Shown here piece by piece: positions 34,895 to 43,933 of a stretch of DNA of 64,000 nt. Position numbers and translations under genes: made by a program. Every line of letters begins with the position of its first letter. The first letter of the stretch is position 1. Under the pieces are notes generated by a model that saw nothing but the letters and a program-made list of their open reading frames with translations, was not told the origin of the DNA and did not search any database. Origin of the DNA: Cochlodiniinecator piscidefendens (lineage in GTDB: Bacteria; Pseudomonadota; Alphaproteobacteria; Rhodobacterales; Rhodobacteraceae); contig NZ_JAAOIE010000007.1 of the NCBI RefSeq assembly GCF_011326755.1, forward strand, positions 1 to 64,000, given 5' to 3'.

Positions 34895-35575
34895 TTAGGC
34901 GTTTCTGATCGAAGGGTCAACGGGGAAGCAAAGTGCAAGATACGCCGCAAGCGCCATATCGACACCATCCAGTGGACCAAATGCCTGAGGACGAAACCTT
35001 AATCTAAAAGCCGTCAACCTACCACCTACCAATGGGTAACCAATAGCGGACAGGTTTCCTTCAAATAACACTTCATCTACCGGACAGGTCAGGTCATTAT
35101 CTGGCCAAACTGAAAGCCCTTGTCGTGCCAAGCGCCTCCAATCGAATCGGGAGCCTGGGTCCAACTTTCGATCCGGCGCCATATCTGAATGCCCGATGAC
35201 GCGCTCTGGCGGAATGGACCACCTTTTCAATACATCCGCTAACAATGCCTCAAGCGCGTCCATTTGCGGTGCTGAGAAGGGCGTTGAGCCTGTATTCGCC
35301 AACTCAATTCCGACAGAGTGACTATTTACATCGCGCACATTTCCCCAAGATCCCGCACCGGCATGCCAAGCACGGTTTTCCTCAGACACAAGCTGCAGAA
35401 CGTCACCTTGCTCTGAGATCAAATAATGCGCCGATACTTCAATTGCAGGATCAGACAGACGTACACGCGCCTCTTCGCAACTATTCATCGCAGTATAGTG
35501 AAGAACCACCATATCCGGAGCATCGACACCTCGACGCGCCCCGAAATTTGGCGAGGGGCAATCGCGAAGGATCAC
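34895..35575 (-). CDS. N-acetylmuramoyl-L-alanine amidase (AmpD/AmiD type)
   Basis: This zinc amidase cuts the bond between N-acetylmuramic acid and the stem peptide during cell-wall turnover or recycling. The Amidase_2 fold is visible: VVLHYTAMNS with zinc His, SAHYLISEQGDVLQLVSEENRAWHAG, SVGIELANTG, and VIGHSDMAPDRKLDPG with the remaining His and Asp. Length 226 includes a short C-terminal extension after WP. No signal peptide is visible, which favours a cytosolic AmpD-like role. It starts inside the last four bases of the upstream lipoprotein gene. Confidence 0.9.
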   Translation of the reverse strand: MILRDCPSPNFGARRGVDAPDMVVLHYTAMNSCEEARVRLSDPAIEVSAHYLISEQGDVLQLVSEENRAWHAGAGSWGNVRDVNSHSVGIELANTGSTPFSAPQMDALEALLADVLKRWSIPPERVIGHSDMAPDRKLDPGSRFDWRRLARQGLSVWPDNDLTCPVDEVLFEGNLSAIGYPLVGGRLTAFRLRFRPQAFGPLDGVDMALAAYLALCFPVDPSIRNA

Positions 35576-36270
35576 TGCTCAGGCGTATCAGTATCGGACG
35601 CAGAACTCACAGCGATTTCAGCTGTAGCAGCACGAACAGCCCGAAATGGTGCTGGGTCCCAATAACAGGCAAATCCATCCCCATCCGGGTCCAGCCCCTG
35701 ACGATCTTTCTCAGGACCACCGTTTGCAAGAAACGCTTCTTGCGCTAAATCTTGGGATGTGAATTGCGCGCAGTTCCGATTGAAGCGATTGGTCGCAAAT
35801 AGTCCAAACCGGCTATAAAGCGCTTCCCCAACTTGGTTGGAAGTGCTCAACGCATATTGCACAATATTCGGTCCTGCCCCTTCTGAAAGGCTAGGCAAGG
35901 CTGTTGGCTCAATCTGCTGAAAACGATCGCGGTTTGCCTGAATGCGCGCCGCGTCGCTTTCGATTGTTTCGCGGCCCGACACAGCGCTGAATTCTTGTTC
36001 ATCCGAAATACTAGGACTCGCGGAAGCCCGAGCGTTTGAAGGCACCGGAGCTTGGGCTGGCACCGCTGTAGCGGTAGGCTCAGCACGAACCGCATCTAGG
36101 GACTCCGACGAAACCGCCCCGGCAGGTGGCAGTGCCGCGTCTCCAGCAGAAGTCCGCGTTTGATATTCTGCATAATCGCCAAATCCAACGCCTGCCCCTG
36201 AATCAGGGATAGGTGGGCCGCCACATCCTAGGAGTGCGAGAGACGACAAAACCGGAATAACAAACCGCAT
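35572..36270 (-). CDS. Excalibur-like calcium-binding lipoprotein
   Basis: This 232-residue protein has a lipoprotein signal (VLSSLALLGCGGP, Cys16), then a long low-complexity Ala/Ser/Pro/Glu linker to about residue 150. The C-terminal part resembles an Excalibur domain: CAQFTSQDLAQEAFLANGGP and DPDGDGFACYW, with the DxDxDG calcium loop. Such domains occur in exported nucleases and cell-surface proteins. It overlaps the amidase gene by four bases, so a role at the cell wall is inferred. Confidence 0.8.
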   Translation of the reverse strand: MRFVIPVLSSLALLGCGGPPIPDSGAGVGFGDYAEYQTRTSAGDAALPPAGAVSSESLDAVRAEPTATAVPAQAPVPSNARASASPSISDEQEFSAVSGRETIESDAARIQANRDRFQQIEPTALPSLSEGAGPNIVQYALSTSNQVGEALYSRFGLFATNRFNRNCAQFTSQDLAQEAFLANGGPEKDRQGLDPDGDGFACYWDPAPFRAVRAATAEIAVSSASDTDTPEQ

Positions 36271-36303
36271 GGAACAACTGCCTTTTTAATCTTTACGCGA
36301 AGC

Positions 36304-37791
36304 TTACCACCATTTCGCAGGCTTGGAAGCAAAACCCGCAGCCTGCTCAAGCACATAGGCAGAATTCAGCAAATCGCCTTCTTCCCAAGGCCGACCAATC
36401 AACTGAAGACCAAGCGGAAGCCCCTGTGCATCAAGACCAGTCGGAACGGTAATGCCGGGCAAACCAGCAAGGTTCACCGTAACGGTAAAGACATCATTCA
36501 GGTACATCTTAACCGGATCAGCATCCTTCATTTCGCCCAGACCAAAGGCCGAAGACGGAGTTGCGGGTGTCAAAATCGCATCAACACCTGCCGCGAACAC
36601 GTCTTCAAAGTCTTTCTTGATCAACGTCCGCACACGACGTGCGCGGTTATAATATGCATCATAGAAGCCGGCGGACAGAACATAAGTCCCGATCATCACC
36701 CGGCGCTGTACTTCTGGCCCAAAGCCTTCGGCTCGGGTTTTTTCGTACATTTCGGTAATGCCATCACCCTTGCCGAGACTCGCCCGATGCCCATAACGCA
36801 CGCCATCATACCGCGCGAGGTTCGAAGACGCCTCAGCTGGTGCGATCACGTAATAAGCAGGCAAAGCGTATTTTGTATGTGGCAAAGAAATATCGACGAT
36901 TTCAGCGCCTGCATCTTTCAACATTGCCGTGCCATCCGCCCAGAGTTTTTCAATCTCAGCAGGCATCCCATCCATATGGTATTCTTTTGGAATACCTATT
37001 TTCTTGCCACGGATATCGCCCGTTAATGCCGCCTCGAAATTCGGGACAGCAAAATCTACAGACGTTGAATCCTTGGCATCATGAGAGCACATCGTTTCCA
37101 ACATAATCGCAGAATCACGAACAGTTTTCGTCATTGGACCTGCTTGATCCAAAGACGAAGCAAAGGCGACAACGCCCCAGCGAGACACGCGCCCGTAGGT
37201 CGGCTTAATTCCGGTGATCCCCGTAAAGGCCGCCGGCTGACGGATAGATCCGCCCGTATCTGTTCCGGTCGCGGCCAAGCATAGATCAGCAGCAACAGCG
37301 GATGCCGAACCACCAGAGGAGCCACCCGGCGTCAAGGCAGTATCGTCACCCGTCCGGCGCCACGGATTAACGGCATTCCCGTAGGTTGATGTTTCGTTAG
37401 AGCTACCCATGGCGAATTCATCCATGTTTAGCTTCCCTAGCATCACTGATCCGGCGTCCCACAAGTTTTGCGTCACGGTCGATTCGTACTCGGGTTTAAA
37501 CCCTTCCAAAATCGCAGACGCTGCTTGGGATGCGACACCTTTCGTGCAGAACAGATCTTTGATTCCCAAGGGAATCCCGCACATGTCAGGGGCATTTCCC
37601 GCCTGAATACGCACGTCGGCCGCTTTGGCCTGCTCTAGCGCAATTTCGGGTGTGTTATGAACGAAAGCGCCAAGGGCTGATGCACCTTCGATTTCACTCA
37701 AACATGCTTCGGTCAGTTCAACAGAGGTGACTTCACCTGCACGCATTTTATCACGTGCATCCGCTAGGGTCAGTTTGTTTAGATCAGACAT
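36304..37791 (-). CDS. gatA: Asp-tRNA(Asn)/Glu-tRNA(Gln) amidotransferase subunit A
   Basis: GatA is the glutaminase subunit of GatCAB, which converts Glu-tRNA(Gln) (and Asp-tRNA(Asn)) to the amidated forms. The Ser-cisSer-Lys triad is seen at about K78 ([11 protein letters not shown]), S158 ([17 protein letters not shown]) and S182 ([13 protein letters not shown]). [17 protein letters not shown] is specific for GatA, not for nitrile-pathway amidases. Length is 495 residues. Its start touches the gatC stop. gatB is not in the window. Confidence 0.96.
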   Translation of the reverse strand: MSDLNKLTLADARDKMRAGEVTSVELTEACLSEIEGASALGAFVHNTPEIALEQAKAADVRIQAGNAPDMCGIPLGIKDLFCTKGVASQAASAILEGFKPEYESTVTQNLWDAGSVMLGKLNMDEFAMGSSNETSTYGNAVNPWRRTGDDTALTPGGSSGGSASAVAADLCLAATGTDTGGSIRQPAAFTGITGIKPTYGRVSRWGVVAFASSLDQAGPMTKTVRDSAIMLETMCSHDAKDSTSVDFAVPNFEAALTGDIRGKKIGIPKEYHMDGMPAEIEKLWADGTAMLKDAGAEIVDISLPHTKYALPAYYVIAPAEASSNLARYDGVRYGHRASLGKGDGITEMYEKTRAEGFGPEVQRRVMIGTYVLSAGFYDAYYNRARRVRTLIKKDFEDVFAAGVDAILTPATPSSAFGLGEMKDADPVKMYLNDVFTVTVNLAGLPGITVPTGLDAQGLPLGLQLIGRPWEEGDLLNSAYVLEQAAGFASKPAKWW

Positions 37792-38078
37792 TATTCAACC
37801 ACCTTTGGAACCGCAAAGAACCCTTCACGCGCATCAGGCGCATTTTTCAACACTTTGTCCTGCTGGTCACCGTCAGTGATCTCATCGACGCGACGCTTCA
37901 AACGCATTGGCGTCACAGAAGTCATCGGCTCAACACCGTCCACATCGACTTCATTCAATTCCTCGATAAAGCCAAGGATTGCGTTAAACTCTTCAGCAAG
38001 CGCCGGAAGCGCGTCTTCTTCTACTCGAATACGAGCAAGCTTCGCCACGCGGGCAGCGGTGTCCTTGTCAATTGACAT
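37791..38078 (-). CDS. gatC: GatCAB amidotransferase subunit C
   Basis: GatC is the small stabilising subunit of GatCAB (95 residues). [44 protein letters not shown] and the C-terminal [12 protein letters not shown] are all typical. The ATG at 38078 with GGAG upstream gives the family start; an in-frame ATG 15 bases earlier is less likely. It is coupled to gatA by overlapping stop and start codons. Confidence 0.95.
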   Translation of the reverse strand: MSIDKDTAARVAKLARIRVEEDALPALAEEFNAILGFIEELNEVDVDGVEPMTSVTPMRLKRRVDEITDGDQQDKVLKNAPDAREGFFAVPKVVE

Positions 38079-38236
38079 TGGGGTCTCCGTCATTGGTCTT
38101 TGATGCGTTTAACCTGCCCCTTGCCCAGTCGCAAGTCAGAGCATGCGCCACATACCGCCAAATTTCCGAAATTTTCCACCTACCGAGCGCTTTTATCCCA
38201 ATTTAAGCCAAGCCCGCGACGAGGCTGCCAATTCGG

Positions 38237-38692
38237 CTAATCCCGTTTGGCCGCAAAAAATGCCCTAAGCAATTGTTCTGACTCCGCCCCGGCAATTCCA
38301 TCATAGACCTCGGGAATATGATGCGCTTGCGAATGGCTGAATATTCTAGGTCCTTGCGCCACCCCGCCTGATTTCGCATCACTGGCCCCATAATATAAGC
38401 GCGCTATGCGAGAAGCCGAAATAACCATCGCGCACATGGGGCAAGGTTCCAGTGTCACATAAAGACTATAACCGACCAAACGCTCGCTCCTCAACGCGGC
38501 ACAAGCGGATCGAATAACCAACACCTCAGCGTGAGCGCTTGGGTCAGACATTTCTCGGGTCCGGTTCCCATCTTTCGCAACAACATGGCCCTGCGGATCA
38601 ATCAACACGGCGCCAACAGGCACTTCACCACGTTCACCAGCAAGGCGCGCTTGATCAAGAGCAAGAGACATATAGCTGTTAAAATTGGTCAT
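38237..38692 (-). CDS. tadA: tRNA-specific adenosine deaminase
   Basis: TadA deaminates A34 to inosine in tRNA-Arg(ACG). The zinc motifs are HAEVLVIRSACAAL and LEPCPMCAMVI, with GEVPVGAVLI before them and RLYYGASDAKSGG after them. Length is 151 residues from ATG 38692, which has AAGGAA in front; the longer reading frame upstream would run across the divergent rluB start and is rejected. Upstream of gatC on the same strand but 158 bases apart. Confidence 0.93.
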   Translation of the reverse strand: MTNFNSYMSLALDQARLAGERGEVPVGAVLIDPQGHVVAKDGNRTREMSDPSAHAEVLVIRSACAALRSERLVGYSLYVTLEPCPMCAMVISASRIARLYYGASDAKSGGVAQGPRIFSHSQAHHIPEVYDGIAGAESEQLLRAFFAAKRD

Positions 38693-38767
38693 TTTCCTTA
38701 TTTGCCTGCGTTCCTTGGGTTTGCCAAGCCACTTTCCCTTTTCCGCCAGACAAGATAGGACAGGTCC

Positions 38768-39775
38768 ATGACGGATAATACACATAAAGGCGACCGGATC
38801 GCCAAAGTTCTGGCCCGCGCAGGAATTGCTTCGCGCCGGGAGGCCGAACGCATGATCGAAGCAGGTCGCGTAAGCGTAAACGGAAAGGTTATCACCTCTC
38901 CGGCGCTGAACGTCACGCCTGAGGATCGCATTGTTGCCAATGGCAAAGAAGTCGGTGAACCGGAGCCACCTCGGCTTTGGTTGTATCACAAACCCACGGG
39001 CCTGATCACGACGGAACGTGATGAAAAGGGTCGTGAAACAGTATTTGACGCCCTACCGGAAGACATGCCTCGCGTTGTTTCTGTTGGGCGGCTCGACATC
39101 AACTCCGAAGGGTTGCTGTTGCTCACAAACGATGGCGAAATCAAACGTAAGCTTGAACTGCCGTCAACAGGTTGGCTGCGGCGCTATCGTGTACGCGTCA
39201 ATGGGCGACCAACAGAAGAAACCTTTGAACCCTTGCGTAAGGGAATCACGGCTGACGGCGAACAATTCCAACCGATGGATGTCACGTTAGACCGTCAACA
39301 AGGCGCGAACGCTTGGCTTACCATTGCGATACGCGAAGGTAAAAACCGCGAAATCCGGCGCGCAATGGAGGCAATCCATTTAAACGTAAATCGCTTGATC
39401 CGCGTCAGCTATGGTCCCTTCCAACTGGGCATTATTAAACCTGGAGAAGTTGAAGAGTTAAAATCCCGCGTTGTGCGTGATCAGTTGGGGCTTCCGCCAT
39501 TAGATCCAACGCAAGTCAAGAAAACACCAGTCCGCAAGCGCAATGGGGCGCCTGCCACAGCGCGTGAAGAAAGACCGCTTCGCGGAGCACCTAAAACCGA
39601 TGGTACTAAACCGGCACGCCCCAATCGTGACGGAGCGAAGCCAAACGATCGCCGAGGCTCAAAGCCAGGCACCAAAAACAACGGGTACTTTATCGACAAG
39701 CCCGACAATAAATCCGCAAAACGATCTGGCAACAAACCCGGCGGCCGACCGACAGGTAAACCGCGCACGCGTTAG
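38768..39775 (+). CDS. RluB-type 23S rRNA pseudouridine synthase
   Basis: This enzyme of the RsuA/RluB family converts a uridine of 23S rRNA to pseudouridine. An S4 RNA-binding domain is at about residues 9-55 (RIAKVLARAGIASRREAERMI). The catalytic Asp110 lies in VGRLDINSEGLLLLTNDGE, and EGKNREIRRAME is the family's third motif. The last 80 residues are a disordered Lys/Arg/Asn/Pro tail with repeats of GxKPxxR type, common in this family. AGGACAGG precedes the ATG. It is divergent from tadA. Confidence 0.92.
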   Translation: MTDNTHKGDRIAKVLARAGIASRREAERMIEAGRVSVNGKVITSPALNVTPEDRIVANGKEVGEPEPPRLWLYHKPTGLITTERDEKGRETVFDALPEDMPRVVSVGRLDINSEGLLLLTNDGEIKRKLELPSTGWLRRYRVRVNGRPTEETFEPLRKGITADGEQFQPMDVTLDRQQGANAWLTIAIREGKNREIRRAMEAIHLNVNRLIRVSYGPFQLGIIKPGEVEELKSRVVRDQLGLPPLDPTQVKKTPVRKRNGAPATAREERPLRGAPKTDGTKPARPNRDGAKPNDRRGSKPGTKNNGYFIDKPDNKSAKRSGNKPGGRPTGKPRTR

Positions 39776-39844
39776 AACGGTTTCCTTTCTAGACTCTCCG
39801 GTTTAAGACATCACAAGTTATATGTTTTGGACCGGAGCAGTGAA

Positions 39845-40663
39845 ATGGCTGACCTTTTGACCATCGAAAATATCGGCACATTATTAATGTTGTGCTTTCT
39901 TCAGGCCGTGTTGGGGTTTGATAACCTTCTTTATATCACCATCGAAAGCCAGCGCGCACCCGTCGCACACCAAAAGGCTGTCCGGTTCTGGGGAATCATT
40001 GTTGCGGTTGCGCTCCGTGTCATCCTCCTGTTCGTGATGATCCAGTTGATCGAGTCGCTAAAAGAACCGTTCTATACCTTCAATATGCCCGGCATTCTTG
40101 AGGGCAGTATGAACTTCTCCTCTTTGATTTTTGTTATAGGTGGTGTTTTCATCATCTATACTGCGGTGAAAGAAATTTCACATATGCTGTCGATCAAACA
40201 CCTAGATGCAGATGTTGAAAACAAATCAGGAAAATCGGCAACACAAGTTGTTCTATTGATCGTGTTTATGAATTTGATCTTTAGCTTTGACTCTATTCTG
40301 TCTGCGCTTGCGATCACAGATTTATTCCCGCTTTTGGCCGCAGCTATTATCATTTCTGGCCTTGCCATGCTTCTGCTGGCCGACGGCGTGACACGATTTC
40401 TGGAAAAAAACCGCATGTACGAAGTGCTTGGGCTATTCATTTTGCTCATCGTGGGCGTCGTATTGCTGGGCGAAGCAGGCACTGCTGCGGCACATGCAAC
40501 GCACAATGAAATGGACCAAATCAAAATCTTTGGCCACGCTCTGATTCCGATGTCAAAATCCACCTTCTACTTTGCTGTAATTGTATTGTTTGTCGTTGAG
40601 ATCATCCAATCTGGCTATTCTCGCAAACTAGAAGCGGAGCGTAACGCGCAAAGCAATCACTGA
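39845..40663 (+). CDS. TerC-family integral membrane protein
   Basis: This is a TerC-family protein (272 residues, about seven or eight helices). Members are linked to tellurite resistance and, in several bacteria, export Mn2+ or support metal loading of exported enzymes. The two characteristic acidic helix motifs are LGFDNLLYI near residue 22 and FSFDSILSAL near 150. I use ATG 39845 (MADLLTIENIG, GGAG upstream); the frame can be extended only to a TTG. It sits 113 bases before the XpaC/TelA operon, a linkage seen in Ter-type stress loci. Confidence 0.86.
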   Translation: MADLLTIENIGTLLMLCFLQAVLGFDNLLYITIESQRAPVAHQKAVRFWGIIVAVALRVILLFVMIQLIESLKEPFYTFNMPGILEGSMNFSSLIFVIGGVFIIYTAVKEISHMLSIKHLDADVENKSGKSATQVVLLIVFMNLIFSFDSILSALAITDLFPLLAAAIIISGLAMLLLADGVTRFLEKNRMYEVLGLFILLIVGVVLLGEAGTAAAHATHNEMDQIKIFGHALIPMSKSTFYFAVIVLFVVEIIQSGYSRKLEAERNAQSNH

Positions 40664-40776
40664 TAGATTGACGTAAAGGTAAATCTTTTCCCCCTACCGG
40701 GAGACTGGATTGAAAACGGTGCTTGGATTATATCTAATCTAAGCACCGGATTATCCGGCCAACTGGGGGAACTATC

Positions 40777-40860
40777 ATGAGCGGAAGCGGCCTACAAAAA
40801 ATGGCCTTTCTCATCCTTGTGGTGCTGATTGTTTATGTTAGCGTGACGGGGGGCATTTAA
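40777..40860 (+). CDS. 27-residue single-pass membrane peptide
   Basis: This tiny gene encodes MSGSGLQKMAFLILVVLIV followed by YVSVTGGI, a single hydrophobic helix with a short polar head. It was found by reading upstream of the XpaC-like gene. GGGGGA lies six bases before the ATG, and its TAA stop overlaps the next ATG (TAATG), so it should be translated and coupled. No known family is recognised. It may be a leader for coupling or a small subunit of the membrane complex encoded downstream. Confidence 0.7.
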   Translation: MSGSGLQKMAFLILVVLIVYVSVTGGI

Positions 40861-41744
40861 TGGCACAACGCTTTGGTGGGAAATTTAGCCCAGATGGTGC
40901 ACCTGCATCCCAAAAACCCAAACGCAGCACGTTTCACAACGCTAAGCGCAGCCGTGTTGGTGCCCGTGTAAACCTACTATTCTTTGCGCCAATCCCATTG
41001 GCAATTCGAGCGTTTTTTCATGAACCCGCTGGCTTGGCATTAAACTTGCTGGCTTTTGGGGCTTTGATATTAGCCGCGTGGCTTACTCGTGAAGGCTTGT
41101 TAGCCCAAGAAGCCTATGAAGCACGCAAAATTGCACGACGTCCTGCAATTCCCCGGAAACTCTTTGGCTCAATACTCATAGGAATCGGGATATATATCGC
41201 AGGCTTCGCTGACGGCGGCGGCGTGTTCACACCTGTTATTCTCGCCATGGTAGGCGCCGTATTACATGGGTTTGCCTTTGGGCTTGATCCGATGCGGGAT
41301 AAGGGTGCTGAGGGTGTTGATCAATTTCAATCAGACCGCGTTGCGCGCGTGATTGACGAAGCAGAAAAGCACCTAACCGGCATGTCCGACGCGATCAAAC
41401 GCGCAGGAGATCGTCAGTTAGAAAACCGTGTGACTAGATTTCAGGCTACAGCTCGTGAGATGTTTCGCACCGTTGAAGAGGACCCGCGTGATTTAACCGC
41501 TGCACGAAAGTATCTGGGCGTTTATTTAAAAGGGGCCCGTGATGCGACGGTTAAATTTGCCGACCTTTATGATCGCACTGGCGATGCACGCGCTCGTGAT
41601 GCCTATGAAGATTTACTAAACGATTTAGAAGAAAATTTCGCCGCGCGCACCCGTGCGCTTTTGTTAGATGATCGCAGCGACCTCGATGTTGAAATCGAAG
41701 TTCTCCGCGAAAGATTAGCACGTGAAGGTGTTCAGCTTAGCTGA
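40860..41744 (+). CDS. XpaC-like membrane protein (5-bromo-4-chloroindolyl phosphate hydrolysis family)
   Basis: This 294-residue protein resembles the XpaC family (Pfam Halogen_Hydrol), which is regularly encoded next to TelA. A Lys/Arg-rich head of about 40 residues is followed by two hydrophobic segments (near 40-75), another hydrophobic pair near 95-145, and a C-terminal cytosolic helical region of about 140 residues (RVARVIDEAEKHLTGMSDAIKRA). The family name reflects an old assay phenotype, and the molecular function is unknown. It starts within the stop of the 27-residue peptide and is 21 bases from telA. Confidence 0.78.
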   Translation: MAQRFGGKFSPDGAPASQKPKRSTFHNAKRSRVGARVNLLFFAPIPLAIRAFFHEPAGLALNLLAFGALILAAWLTREGLLAQEAYEARKIARRPAIPRKLFGSILIGIGIYIAGFADGGGVFTPVILAMVGAVLHGFAFGLDPMRDKGAEGVDQFQSDRVARVIDEAEKHLTGMSDAIKRAGDRQLENRVTRFQATAREMFRTVEEDPRDLTAARKYLGVYLKGARDATVKFADLYDRTGDARARDAYEDLLNDLEENFAARTRALLLDDRSDLDVEIEVLRERLAREGVQLS

Positions 41745-41765
41745 ACCCAGTAAGAGGAGACACTC

Positions 41766-42956
41766 ATGTCTGAAACTGTACGTCAAAAAGCTGAACAATC
41801 TCTGGCCGCTATCGAAGAAGTCACCGCAGTAGAACTGATCGAACCCAGCACCGAAATCGTGCCGATGGCCCAAGCGGACGCACCAGTTAGCGCTGAAATC
41901 AGCCGACGTATGAACGAAATTGACATGGGCAACACAAATTCCATCGTAAGTTTCGGGTCAGCAGCGCAGGCCGAATTGCAACAGATCAGCCAAGCAATGC
42001 TCGCCGATGTGCGTAATAAAGATGTTGGTCCCGCAGGGGACTCACTCCGTGAAATCGTTACGACCATTCGCGGATTTTCCGTATCTGAATTGGATGTACG
42101 TCGCAAACGCAGCTGGTGGGAACGCATATTGGGTCGTTCTGCCCCATTCGCAAATTTCCTTTCAAGGTTTGAAACGGTTCAGGGTCAAATCGACAAAGTC
42201 ACAGACAATTTGCTAGACCATGAGCACAAACTATTGAAAGACATCAAATCGCTTGATCAGCTGTATGAAAAAACACTGTCCTTCTACGAAGAGTTAGGCC
42301 TCTATATTTCTGCTGGCGAAGAAAAGCTCCGCGTATTGGACGAAGACATCATTCCAGAAATGGCTGCCGCGGTCGAAGCAGCAGGCGAAGATGACGCAAT
42401 TTTGAGGGCCCAAGAGCTGCGCGATATGCGTGCAGCTCGTGACGATTTGGAGCGCCGCGTTCATGACCTGAAACTGACCCGTCAGGTCACAATGCAATCT
42501 TTGCCATCTATTCGTCTGGTGCAGGAAAACGACAAATCGCTTGTCACGAAAATCAACTCCACACTGGTTAATACTGTGCCGTTGTGGGAAACTCAGTTGG
42601 CCCAAGCCGTCACCATTCAACGTTCATCCGAGGCGGCAATGGCCGTACGCGAAGCGAATGATCTGACCAACGAATTGCTGACCGCCAACGCGAAAAACCT
42701 CCGCGAGGCCAACAAAGTGGTGCGCGAAGAAATGGAACGCGGCGTCTTTGACATCGAAGCAGTAAAAACAGCCAATGCTGAATTAATTGCAACCATAGAC
42801 GAAAGCCTGCAAATTGCGGATGATGGCAAAGCAAAACGTGCCGCTGCCGAAGTCGAACTGCAAAAAATGGAAAAAGATCTCAAAGAGACACTTGCCGCAG
42901 CGAAGTCACGCGGCGATGGTACTGGGGATAACGCAGGCACCTCTGTGCCACAGTAA
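41766..42956 (+). CDS. telA: TelA/KlaA-family toxic anion resistance protein
   Basis: This 396-residue cytosolic protein belongs to the TelA family. It is mostly helical with long coiled-coil stretches (about residues 130-260 and 290-385) and includes the family patterns RRKRSWWERILGRSAPFANFLSRFE, LLKDIKSLDQLYE and LRMRAARDDLERRVHDLKLTRQV-like heptads. TelA proteins are named for tellurite resistance but occur in general envelope or metal stress loci. AGAGGAGA precedes the ATG. It is the third gene of the packed operon. Confidence 0.87.
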   Translation: MSETVRQKAEQSLAAIEEVTAVELIEPSTEIVPMAQADAPVSAEISRRMNEIDMGNTNSIVSFGSAAQAELQQISQAMLADVRNKDVGPAGDSLREIVTTIRGFSVSELDVRRKRSWWERILGRSAPFANFLSRFETVQGQIDKVTDNLLDHEHKLLKDIKSLDQLYEKTLSFYEELGLYISAGEEKLRVLDEDIIPEMAAAVEAAGEDDAILRAQELRDMRAARDDLERRVHDLKLTRQVTMQSLPSIRLVQENDKSLVTKINSTLVNTVPLWETQLAQAVTIQRSSEAAMAVREANDLTNELLTANAKNLREANKVVREEMERGVFDIEAVKTANAELIATIDESLQIADDGKAKRAAAEVELQKMEKDLKETLAAAKSRGDGTGDNAGTSVPQ

Positions 42957-42967
42957 AAGGATCCAAA

Positions 42968-43912
42968 ATGCCTCTGCGCCCTATATTATTCTGCCTATCG
43001 TTTGCACTTGTAACAGTTCAAACTTTAGGCGGACTCTGGGCGCAAGAAACAACGCAGGCCTATTTACAACGCCCACCTCAAGAATTGCTGACGGGGCGTG
43101 CGGGGGTCAGCTTGGATATGGAATCTCATTTCCTGCGCCGCCAAACGAGTCGAATCGCCCAAGGCCTCATGCGTACAGATGATGGTGGGCGCCTAACACG
43201 CGCCCATACCGAAGATATAATATCGAATTTCGTTCGTATTGCTTTGTTTACTGAATATTCCGGATCACTTAGGCGCGCGCACAATCAACGTTCAGCCAGC
43301 CTTTTGCGACGCTGGGAACGCCCTGTTCGTATGTCTGTGACCTTTGGCCAAAGCATACCACTTGAACAGCGCGCAGAAGATCAGCGTACAGTACGCGAGT
43401 ATGCACGCCGCTTGTCTCGTGCAACCGGGCATTCAATCCACACAGCGCCGCCTCAGCATGCAAATTTCCACATTCTTTTTGTAAATGAAAACGAACGTGT
43501 TGGCGCTTTGGGGTTATTGCGCGAGCTTCTACCCGACATTAGCGATCGGAATTTGCGGCAATTGGTATCCATGAATCGCCATGTAAATTGCCAAGTGTTT
43601 ACGTTTTGGAATCCAAACTCTGAATCGGATCAGTCTTACTATAATGCTGTTTCGATTATCAGGGGTGAACTACCGCCCTTGGCACGTAAATCGTGCATCC
43701 ACGAAGAGTTGGCTCAAGGTCTCGGATTACCAAATGATAGCCCTGACGCGTTTCCATCCATATTCAATGACGACGAAGAATTTGCATTGCTCACCCGACA
43801 CGATGAGTTGTTGCTAAAAATTCTCTACGATGAACGGCTCCGCCCCGGCATGAGCGCCCCCGAAGCTGAGCCAATCGTTCAAACAATTGTTGCGGAATTA
43901 CTTCCGCACTGA
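42968..43912 (+). CDS. DUF2927-domain exported protein
   Basis: This 314-residue protein has a signal peptide (about residues 1-25, ending LGGLWA-Q). The body matches DUF2927, a putative metalloprotease-like domain common in Rhodobacteraceae: FHILFVNENERV, NCQVFTFWNPNSESDQSYYNAVSIIRGELPP, and SCIHEELAQGLGLPNDSPDAFPSIFNDDEEFALLTRHDELLLKILYD. The HEELAQ segment looks like an HExxxQ/H zinc-site variant. Function unknown. Only 11 bases separate it from telA and 21 from the SPFH gene, so it belongs to the same operon and would act in the periplasm. Confidence 0.83.
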   Translation: MPLRPILFCLSFALVTVQTLGGLWAQETTQAYLQRPPQELLTGRAGVSLDMESHFLRRQTSRIAQGLMRTDDGGRLTRAHTEDIISNFVRIALFTEYSGSLRRAHNQRSASLLRRWERPVRMSVTFGQSIPLEQRAEDQRTVREYARRLSRATGHSIHTAPPQHANFHILFVNENERVGALGLLRELLPDISDRNLRQLVSMNRHVNCQVFTFWNPNSESDQSYYNAVSIIRGELPPLARKSCIHEELAQGLGLPNDSPDAFPSIFNDDEEFALLTRHDELLLKILYDERLRPGMSAPEAEPIVQTIVAELLPH

Positions 43913-43933
43913 GCCTGACCTTACGGAGTGACC

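Noticed and set aside
36304-37791. GatA considered as the amidase partner of nitrile hydratase
   Set aside because: The sequence has GatA-specific motifs and is coupled to gatC; it is 20 kb from the nitrile hydratase genes.
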